Shown piece after piece: positions 1-6,545 of a stretch of 22,454 bases of DNA. The translations under genes and the position numbers were made by a program. Where the stretch lies: the IMG/VR virus record IMGVR_UViG_3300027708_000315, positions 1 to 22,454 of that record. One strand, given 5' to 3'. This DNA is from a virus. Positions within the stretch are counted from its first letter, which is position 1. Every line of letters starts with the position of its first letter. Under the pieces are notes generated by a model, which was given only the letters and a program-made list of their open reading frames with translations, was not told where the DNA came from and searched no databases.

Positions 1-349
1 GTTCAAGGTAATGGTTTGTGATTTGTTGTTGCGTGTCAAAGAGAAGGCCAAGGTTGTCACCGATGTCTTTGATGAGTTTGAGTTCAAGTTCTTCGTAAGA
101 CTGTTGTTGTTTGCTGGCTTTGGCTTTCGCTTTCGCCACAGGCTTTGGCGCTTCGGCGGCTGGTTTACTAACAAATAGACCAATGAACCAATCAAAAATT
201 CCTTTGATTGCCTTGACATCTCCAATGACTTGCTCTGCCGTCTTCTTTGCGCCCTCAAGTTCCATGCGACCTTCATGCAGGAGAGCGCACCCCTGCTTGA
301 TAAAACCAACGGCGGTTTGGGCTGCCAAGAGAAGAGTAAAAGGGTCCAC
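1..349 (-). CDS. Partial conserved phage protein, GTG start, C-terminus beyond the left edge
   Basis: An open frame starts at GTG (349-347), three bases after the stop of the Gly-rich adhesin, and runs 116 codons to the window edge without a stop. It begins M-D-P-F-T-L-L-L-A-A-Q-T-A-V-G and continues with an amphipathic helical stretch (residues 4-48), a hydrophobic segment around residues 48-60 (AIKGIFDWFIGLF), an Ala/Lys/Pro-rich linker (62-80) and a charged Glu/Leu/Lys helix from 84 onward. Gly-Gly-Thr-Gly-Gly-Gly-Gly in the end of the preceding gene is a weak ribosome binding site, so translation is probably coupled. I recall similar N-termini ('MDPFTLL-AAQ') in small proteins downstream of phage tail fibres, function unknown. 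A membrane-associated or lysis-related role is possible but is only inference from the hydrophobic segment. The start is confident; the product is not. Confidence 0.75.
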   Translation of the reverse strand, partial: MDPFTLLLAAQTAVGFIKQGCALLHEGRMELEGAKKTAEQVIGDVKAIKGIFDWFIGLFVSKPAAEAPKPVAKAKAKASKQQQSYEELELKLIKDIGDNLGLLFDTQQQITNHYLE

Positions 350-352
350 ACT

Positions 353-1105
353 TTAGTAACCCCACCATATAAAAACTATGCCCTGATAACCAGCGCCGGA
401 ATATTGCGCACCATTTTGCTGACCCCCAACATCAGACTGGCAGGTACCGCCACCACCGCCGCCGCCACCCCAAGCGATACCGGTTTGCGCTGGGCCACCA
501 TACGGCCCATCAGCACCGTTTGCAGTATAACTTTGATAAATGACTGTTGCTGCGCCTACAGTAGGTATTACTGAGTATCCATTTCCTCCGTAACCACCGT
601 CTTGTGTGCTATCTACAGCTGTACCACCACCAGCTGGAGATGCTAAATAACCAGAACCGCCAGTACCGCCAGCACTTCCACCAGAAGCATTAGGAGAAAC
701 TAAACCTCCACTACCACCAGTACAGGAATAAGTAGTGCCGTTTATAGTCACAGAAGTTGTTCCACCTGTTCCACCATTACTACCGCTGGAATAAATACCA
801 TCACGCGATGTGCCCGCGCCACCACCGCCGCCAACAGAGTACGTAATAGTCTGACCGGGTGTTACAGCAACAGTTGCGTAACCGTTTCCCCCCGACCCGC
901 CACCGCCACCGCCAGTAAAATATCCAGAATAAGATGAACGACCAGAACCGCCACCGCCGCCGCCACCACCACCAACAAACAATATTTTAACGCTTGTGCC
1001 AGAAGTTACGGGAAGCGTGTAAGAAGACCCACTGCTCAAAATACCGCTGTTACCCGGTATAACATAGGGTTTTCCCTCCGTCATTAACAGTTGAACCATT
1101 GACAT
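353..1105 (-). CDS. Polyglycine-rich tail fibre tip / adhesin
   Basis: This 250-residue protein has glycine runs at about residues 45-53 (nine Gly), 65-70, 92-96 and 213-220 (eight Gly), separated by short Ser/Thr/Tyr segments. The N-terminal 40 residues are not glycine-rich and probably form the attachment or first strand; the end is aromatic (F-I-W-W-G-Y). Such proteins resemble the glycine-rich adhesins of T-even-like phages (for example gp38 of phage S16), where poly-Gly strands form polyglycine-II sandwiches that present receptor-binding loops. That structural analogy is inference: no gp38 homology is claimed. It follows a 321-residue fibre protein with one base between stop and start and closes the block of fibre genes, consistent with a distal receptor-binding component. 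The codons are GGN-rich, giving CCN repeats on the plus strand. A second Met at residue 3 is an alternative start. Confidence 0.75.
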   Translation of the reverse strand: MSMVQLLMTEGKPYVIPGNSGILSSGSSYTLPVTSGTSVKILFVGGGGGGGGGSGRSSYSGYFTGGGGGGSGGNGYATVAVTPGQTITYSVGGGGGAGTSRDGIYSSGSNGGTGGTTSVTINGTTYSCTGGSGGLVSPNASGGSAGGTGGSGYLASPAGGGTAVDSTQDGGYGGNGYSVIPTVGAATVIYQSYTANGADGPYGGPAQTGIAWGGGGGGGGTCQSDVGGQQNGAQYSGAGYQGIVFIWWGY

Positions 1106-1106
1106 A

Positions 1107-2072
1107 TTAGGTCATTCCTACGCCAGTAATTACGGCTGATGATGCAGACAAAAATAATACGGTAGCAATACCGTACAGCGCTAAAGTTCGATTACCCGTT
1201 GTAGATGTAGACTGTCCCGCCCACTGTAGGGTCAAACTACTACCTTGCGTAATCGTTATAGACGACCCTGAATTGTTATAAATTGTTACTACGTTACCTA
1301 CTGAAAATACGCTGGTTGGAACTGTTACTCCACTGTTGGTAACGATGCATTGACCATTGTCTGTTGCTACTAGTGTGTAAGGCGCAGATTTTGTTTGCTG
1401 TACGATGTTACGAACATTACCTACAGAGTCATTTGCTGTAGAACCAGTTATTGCGCCTGTAGCAGTTATTGTGCTAGAAGCCGCCACAGTAGTGAACGAA
1501 CCTGCTGCTGCCGCAGTCCCACCAATAGCAGGAGGGGAGGCTAGATATGCATTAATGCCTGCACCAGAAACTGCGCCAGTTAACACAGATGCACCAGTCA
1601 GGGTAGTTGTGCCCGTTACGCCCAAAGTTCCTGTTACCGAAGCAGAGCCTGCGGTGAGGGTAGCCATATAGTTGGTGGCATTGACTATATCTGTGCCGTT
1701 AGATACAAGAAGTATTTTTGCTGCGGCTGGAACTGATACACCTGTTTGACCAGATACTTTGACCGTAACCTGCCCGCTGGAAGTGTTGTTATAGATGAAG
1801 TACAGTTTCTTATTGGCTGGCACTATTAAGTTAGTGCTCGCTCCGCCCGTTCCAGTTAACTCTAAGAACATATTCCGCGCAACGCCAGTCGCACCGTTGG
1901 GTATGGTGATGGTTGTGTCGGTTCCCGTGGCGACGGCTTGGGTTACATAGCCAGAGATAGCCTGCTCAATCAGCGTGCCAAGGTTGGTATTTGTGGTTGA
2001 ACCCCAGTTACCCGCTTGGTCACCCGCGCCCATCAGTTCGATGGCTAGGTTGGTTGAATATGTACTTGACAT
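1107..2072 (-). CDS. Tail fibre-like virion protein
   Basis: This 321-residue, low-charge, Thr/Ser/Gly/Ala-rich protein is of the tail fibre type. The N-terminal segment STYSTNLAIELMGAGDQAG (residues 3-21), followed by a Trp-Gly-Ser/Thr-Thr-Thr-Asn-Thr-Asn-Leu motif, is one I recall at the start of many environmental phage fibre proteins and probably attaches to the virion. Residues 58-135 look like a beta-sandwich (IPNGATG, NLIVPANKKLYFIYNN, VKVSGQTGVSVP). A PPAIGGT...GSFTT linker at 180-195 recurs in the 817-residue fibre at residues 108-123. The C-terminal third (about 230-321) is a second beta domain (TIYNNSGSSITI). No S74 chaperone or enzymatic motif is visible. It lies three bases downstream of the 89-residue gene with no clear ribosome binding site, so coupled translation is likely. 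Confidence 0.75.
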   Translation of the reverse strand: MSSTYSTNLAIELMGAGDQAGNWGSTTNTNLGTLIEQAISGYVTQAVATGTDTTITIPNGATGVARNMFLELTGTGGASTNLIVPANKKLYFIYNNTSSGQVTVKVSGQTGVSVPAAAKILLVSNGTDIVNATNYMATLTAGSASVTGTLGVTGTTTLTGASVLTGAVSGAGINAYLASPPAIGGTAAAAGSFTTVAASSTITATGAITGSTANDSVGNVRNIVQQTKSAPYTLVATDNGQCIVTNSGVTVPTSVFSVGNVVTIYNNSGSSITITQGSSLTLQWAGQSTSTTGNRTLALYGIATVLFLSASSAVITGVGMT

Positions 2073-2075
2073 AGT

Positions 2076-2345
2076 TTAGACGTCTGTTGCACCAGCGTAG
2101 TCTGTGTAAGTCTTAAGAACACCGTAGATCGCGGGGATCAGATCACCCTTGAGGTCTTCCACACCAATGTAGTGTGCGTTCTCTTTGATGGTCTGCATGT
2201 TGCCGTGGCGGGCATCTTCAGACGCATGGATAGCCACTTGCACTTGGATTTGGTCTTTTGTACCAAAGAAGTTGGTGATACGGGCGTAAGCCGTGGTTGT
2301 GGTTTCCCCAGTTGTTGGGTTTACTGCCGAGATTTTTAAAGCCAT
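2076..2345 (-). CDS. Small conserved phage protein in the fibre block
   Basis: This 89-residue protein begins MALKISAVNPTTGETTTTAY. Predicted beta strands (AYARITNFFG, QIQVQVAIHASED) are followed by a C-terminal region with a helix (DLKGDLIPAIYGVLKTY). The start is well supported by AGGAG seven bases upstream of the ATG, within a 20-base gap after the last large fibre gene. It has no signal peptide, membrane segment or recognised catalytic motif. Its place between two fibre genes suggests a small tail or fibre-assembly component, but this is inferred from position only; I do not recognise a named family. Confidence 0.7.
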   Translation of the reverse strand: MALKISAVNPTTGETTTTAYARITNFFGTKDQIQVQVAIHASEDARHGNMQTIKENAHYIGVEDLKGDLIPAIYGVLKTYTDYAGATDV

Positions 2346-2365
2346 GATATGCTCCTGTTAAAAAA

Positions 2366-4438
2366 TTAATACGTCATTTCCGTAGTACTGATTTGCGCCA
2401 CGGTCCTGATTGTGGTAGATGCCTGTCCCGTAAATGTAACCGATAACCCGCCATTTGTGGTATCTGCGGACAGGGTGATTGCCCATGTAGCAGCACCTAC
2501 ATCAGCATATGAAGACATTACTGTAGGCGTTCCAACAAGGGCGGTAGAGGCAGCATTTGCACCCCGTTTAATTACACCCTCGATGTACCAGCCTTTAGTA
2601 TTTCCACCACCCGTTACCCCAGATATGATCTCTCCACGGAAATAGTAGGCTGAGTTATTTGGGAGGATTACTTGGTTGTTTGTACTAGCACTACCACCGC
2701 TACTTCTTAAAATTGTTGCAGTTGCATCAGTTGTTTGTGTTCCAAGTATTAACAAACTAGATTGTGAAGCACCTAATGTATAAGATAACGCACCCGCAAG
2801 GTTTGAACCAAATATACAATTTCCTTGAATTGCTCTTGTAGTTGCATATTGACCAACTAATACAGAATCATATCCACCAGTTGCTCTATTACTTTGACCG
2901 CCTAATACACTTGAATATGCGTTCGTTGCTTGTGCGCCTGTACCGCCAACTACAACAGCACCAATTCCAGACGCTGTGTTTCCATTATTAATGTTGTCAC
3001 CAGTAGTGCCACCACCACCAATGAAAGAAGCTAATCCGCTTGCGATATTGTTTCTTCCACCCGCAACAACAGACCAATCACCAGACGCTACGTTACCGTT
3101 AGCACTAGTACCAGCGTCCCCTCCACCTCCTACAAAACTGTATGAGCCTGTTGCTTGGTTATTACCGCCAGCAACTACTGCCCCGTGTGGAGTGTAGAAA
3201 AACAAAGTGTTTGTAGATGAACCTGAAGCGGCTTGGGACAAAGTTAAAGATGTACCGCTTACCGCCGCAACATAGGTGTAGTTGGCAATAGAAGTACCAG
3301 TAACTAATTGACCAACTTTAATGGAAGCATTGGAGCCTGACAGCGTTACTGCTGTTGTGGCATTCATTGTGCCTGACTGAGTTGTTACCGTTGAACCAGA
3401 TGTGCCAGAATTTGTCCAACCGCCACCAATAAAGTTGAAATATCCTGCGGCTGTATTTGAACCACCGTTTACCACAGCAGAATCTAATCCACTTGCAATA
3501 TTAGTTTCACCGCCTCCAACAAAAGCATCTATTCCGTTTGCCGAATTACCATATCCACCGACAACACTGCTCCATCCAGCATTTGCTTGATTGGAATAAC
3601 CGCCACCAATAAAACTACTTGTAGCACTTGCAACCCTGTTTGCCGCACTTCTAACAGTCTGCCAGTCCACCGCATTAGTACCACGGGCATTACCACCCGT
3701 AGCAGAAGAAGTAGTAGCCTGCGCTTGAAGTGCGCCTGTTCCTGCTGGCTGGACATATAGAGAACCGTCTGATTGGAGACCTAATTGCCCCGCGCCTGAA
3801 AAAGAAAGAGAAGGCGTACCGTAAACTGCAGTTGCACTTGTAGCCACGTAAGGATTTGCAGATGTACCAACTTCATATTGAGGAGCTGCTATGTATACAG
3901 TTTGCCCCGTTCCCGTAAATACCCAACTTGTGCCATCTTCTGACATAAATAATGCTATACCAGACGCTGATGAAACAGATAAAGTAATAGCCAGTCTCCA
4001 CCATCCATTTCCAATATTTGTAGATGCTGTGGATATAGGTGCGCCATTCCAGTTAGCCGTTACAGCACCTGTTGTCAAATTAAAAATTGATCCAACTGTT
4101 GTGGAAGCATTTGCCAAACCAATATAGTTAGATGTTCCTGCTTTAGCGTATACACTTAATGTGTATGTTGAACCCACATTAGATGGTATTTGCCTAATTG
4201 AATGGCTAACACTAGGTGTTGTAGTATCTGTTAATAATGCCGCTGTCGTTCCGTTAAATGGATCGGTTTGACCGCCAGTTACAGTTAAGTTTCCAACAGT
4301 CCAAGCAGCATTAGTTAGAGAAGATGAATATAAATAAAGGTTGTTACCACTACCCTTAACAATAGCATTCCCACCAACAGAGAAGTTGCCAGTACTAGGC
4401 GTTGCCGTATCTGTAATGTCGTTGAAATTGATTGTCAT
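2366..4438 (-). CDS. Tail fibre with YadA-like beta-roll repeats (paralogue 3)
   Basis: This 690-residue protein is the third of three tandem paralogous fibres. Layout: a short N-terminus (1-27); a carbohydrate-binding-like jelly roll at about 28-205 with the hallmark GNGWWRLAITL and a Gln-Tyr-Glu near its end; a GALQAQATTSSATGGNARG linker (about 233-252); then short repeats of the S-F/V-V/I-G-G-G-x-x-N-x-A-S-G type from about 263 to 540. These repeats match left-handed beta-roll YadA head motifs, which trimerise. A module of about 80 residues (about 342-420, with KVGQLVTGTSIANYTYVAAV) interrupts the repeats. The C-terminal domain (about 557-690) starts with LLILGTQTTDATATILRS. It lacks the virion-anchor domain of paralogue 1, so how it attaches is unclear. 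It starts one base after the previous stop without a good ribosome binding site, suggesting coupled translation. Confidence 0.85.
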   Translation of the reverse strand: MTINFNDITDTATPSTGNFSVGGNAIVKGSGNNLYLYSSSLTNAAWTVGNLTVTGGQTDPFNGTTAALLTDTTTPSVSHSIRQIPSNVGSTYTLSVYAKAGTSNYIGLANASTTVGSIFNLTTGAVTANWNGAPISTASTNIGNGWWRLAITLSVSSASGIALFMSEDGTSWVFTGTGQTVYIAAPQYEVGTSANPYVATSATAVYGTPSLSFSGAGQLGLQSDGSLYVQPAGTGALQAQATTSSATGGNARGTNAVDWQTVRSAANRVASATSSFIGGGYSNQANAGWSSVVGGYGNSANGIDAFVGGGETNIASGLDSAVVNGGSNTAAGYFNFIGGGWTNSGTSGSTVTTQSGTMNATTAVTLSGSNASIKVGQLVTGTSIANYTYVAAVSGTSLTLSQAASGSSTNTLFFYTPHGAVVAGGNNQATGSYSFVGGGGDAGTSANGNVASGDWSVVAGGRNNIASGLASFIGGGGTTGDNINNGNTASGIGAVVVGGTGAQATNAYSSVLGGQSNRATGGYDSVLVGQYATTRAIQGNCIFGSNLAGALSYTLGASQSSLLILGTQTTDATATILRSSGGSASTNNQVILPNNSAYYFRGEIISGVTGGGNTKGWYIEGVIKRGANAASTALVGTPTVMSSYADVGAATWAITLSADTTNGGLSVTFTGQASTTIRTVAQISTTEMTY

Positions 4439-4439
4439 A

Positions 4440-6545
4440 TTAGTAGGTCACTTCGCAAGTATTTATGGTTGCTACCCAACGTATCGTAGTTGATGCCTGT
4501 CCAGTTACTGTTACCGCCAATCCACCGTTTGAGGTATCAGCAGTCAATGTGAACGCCCATGTAGATGCACCAGAGTCATAGCCTATGTTGTCTATCCTTG
4601 GTGTACCGACTAGAGCAGTAGCTGCTGCATTAGCCCCGCGCTTGATACAGCCTCTGAATTCCCAACTAGATGTATTACCACCACCCGTTACGTTGGCAAT
4701 CATTGTTCCTGTAAAAGTGTAAGCAGAGTTGTTGGGAAGAATGACTTGGTTTGTTCCGCTTGCGGCAGAACTATTTGAACGCAATACTGTTGCAGTTGCG
4801 TCTGTGGTTTGAGTTCCAAGAACTAATAGTGCGGCTTGAGAATTTCCAGCCACATAAGTTCCAAAAGGTGTTTCACTAGCGGCAGTTACAGTATTTCCAA
4901 CAATTCCTCTAGTAGTTGAATAACTACCACCATAAACTGAAGAAGAAGAACCACTTGCAGTATTTGTTACTGCACCATGAACAAACGAATAGTTATTACT
5001 CGCTATATTGGTTCTTCCTCCAACAATTGAAGAACATACGCCACTTGCTGTATTTCCATATATATTTCCATCAAAACCGCCACCACCAATAAATGACGCT
5101 AGTCCAGAGGCTACATTCTTAATACCACCACCAACAACAGCATAGTCATTAGAGGCGGTATTCCTATTACCAGCAGTACCAGCATCACCACCTCCTCCTA
5201 TAAAGGAGTAAGAGCCAGTAGCCTGATTGTTACCACCACCAACTACTATTCCGTGGGGCGTGTAGAAGGAAAGAGTAGAGGTTGAAGAGCCACTAGCGTT
5301 TTTGCTTAGTGTGAGGGATGTTCCAGATATAGCGGCAACATAAGTGTCACCAGCGATGGAAGTGCCTGTGATGTATTGACCGACTTTGATACTAGCGTTA
5401 GAGCCTGACAATGTAACAGCAGTAGTGCCGTTCATTGTTCCGCTTTGGGTAGTTACAGCAGAACTAGAAGTGCCTGAGTTTGTAAAACCACCACCAATTA
5501 AGTTATAGTAACCATTTGAAGCATTAGATTGACCTCCCCCAATATAAGCGTAATATCCACCAGCAGTATTAATGTAACCGCTACCGACACCCGCAATATA
5601 ACCGCTTGCAGTATTACCAACACCGCCTGAAACATTTGAATATTGAGCAGTAGCCAAATTTGCCGCACCGCCAGATATTGTTGATGCCAAACCAGATGCC
5701 ACATTTGATGCGGCATTTCTAGTAGTCTGTAAATCAACAGCGTTTGCGCCACGGGCATTACCCCCAGATGTAGCACTGTTAGTTATATTTGCCTGTAACG
5801 CCCCAGTACCTGCTGGCTGAACGTATAGAGAGCCATCTGACTGTAGCCCGATACCTGCTACGCCTGATAAGGTTAACTGCGGTGTGCCGTAGATAATAGA
5901 AGATGTGGTAGGAACATATGTATTTGTAATTGGTCCCGCTTCTAATTGAGCGCCCCAAAGGTAAATTGTTGTTCCAGCTGTAACTGTTGTTGTGTTATCT
6001 GCTCCAGAAATACCATAGTCCACAAAAGCATATGTATTTGTAGAAACTCCTGTTGCTGAACAACGATACCATCCATTACCGACGTTTGTAATTGTTGAAG
6101 TTACACCAGCATTAACAGATCCAACCGTACCAGTACTTAAATTAAACCAAGCATACGAACTAGTACCAATAAAAGTTAAACTAATCCAACCGTAGTTGGC
6201 AGTGCCAGCTTTAAAATAAATAGAAGCTGTAAATGTTTCGCCTGATATAGCAAAATAAGGAGAATTCAAACCTCTTCTAGCGGCAGATTGCGTTCCTGAT
6301 GCAGTAAGAGTAGATGCCGTACTTGTACCATCAGGAGCAGTTGTTGAGTTTCCTGTTAATGTTGCACTTGACAATGTTGCCCAGTTTGAACCATTTATAG
6401 CCTGAGAGTAAATAACAAAGTTCTGTCCCGTTCCCAGCAGGTTCACACCACCAGTACCCTGTGGCACTAGGTTCAAAGACGCATTGGCATTTACAGTGTC
6501 AGAAACACTTAGCGTGTTGGTGTATTGATCGTATTTAATAGACAT
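4440..6545 (-). CDS. Tail fibre with YadA-like beta-roll repeats (paralogue 2)
   Basis: This 701-residue protein starts at the ATG at 6545 (MSIKYDQYTNTLSVSDTV). The frame is open for 13 further codons upstream, but that start would lie inside the previous gene. The chosen ATG overlaps the previous stop as TAATG and has GAGGTAA about seven bases upstream. Domains: short N-terminus (1-38); a carbohydrate-binding-like jelly roll (about 39-230), with GNGWYRCSATG and YLWGAQLEAG; the GALQ...GGNARGANAVD linker (about 249-270); YadA-like repeats (about 279-550), interrupted by the 80-residue module at about 354-432; and the shared C-terminal domain (about 568-701), ending TIRWVATINTCEVTY. It is closely related to its two neighbours but diverged at many synonymous sites, so the duplication is not recent. 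Probable role: receptor-binding fibre or tailspike; the substrate is unknown. Confidence 0.87.
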   Translation of the reverse strand: MSIKYDQYTNTLSVSDTVNANASLNLVPQGTGGVNLLGTGQNFVIYSQAINGSNWATLSSATLTGNSTTAPDGTSTASTLTASGTQSAARRGLNSPYFAISGETFTASIYFKAGTANYGWISLTFIGTSSYAWFNLSTGTVGSVNAGVTSTITNVGNGWYRCSATGVSTNTYAFVDYGISGADNTTTVTAGTTIYLWGAQLEAGPITNTYVPTTSSIIYGTPQLTLSGVAGIGLQSDGSLYVQPAGTGALQANITNSATSGGNARGANAVDLQTTRNAASNVASGLASTISGGAANLATAQYSNVSGGVGNTASGYIAGVGSGYINTAGGYYAYIGGGQSNASNGYYNLIGGGFTNSGTSSSAVTTQSGTMNGTTAVTLSGSNASIKVGQYITGTSIAGDTYVAAISGTSLTLSKNASGSSTSTLSFYTPHGIVVGGGNNQATGSYSFIGGGGDAGTAGNRNTASNDYAVVGGGIKNVASGLASFIGGGGFDGNIYGNTASGVCSSIVGGRTNIASNNYSFVHGAVTNTASGSSSSVYGGSYSTTRGIVGNTVTAASETPFGTYVAGNSQAALLVLGTQTTDATATVLRSNSSAASGTNQVILPNNSAYTFTGTMIANVTGGGNTSSWEFRGCIKRGANAAATALVGTPRIDNIGYDSGASTWAFTLTADTSNGGLAVTVTGQASTTIRWVATINTCEVTY

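Noticed and set aside
420-980. CCN-rich tracts as microsatellites or a CRISPR-like array
   Set aside because: They are codons for glycine runs in the adhesin, are irregular in spacing and have no spacer-repeat structure.
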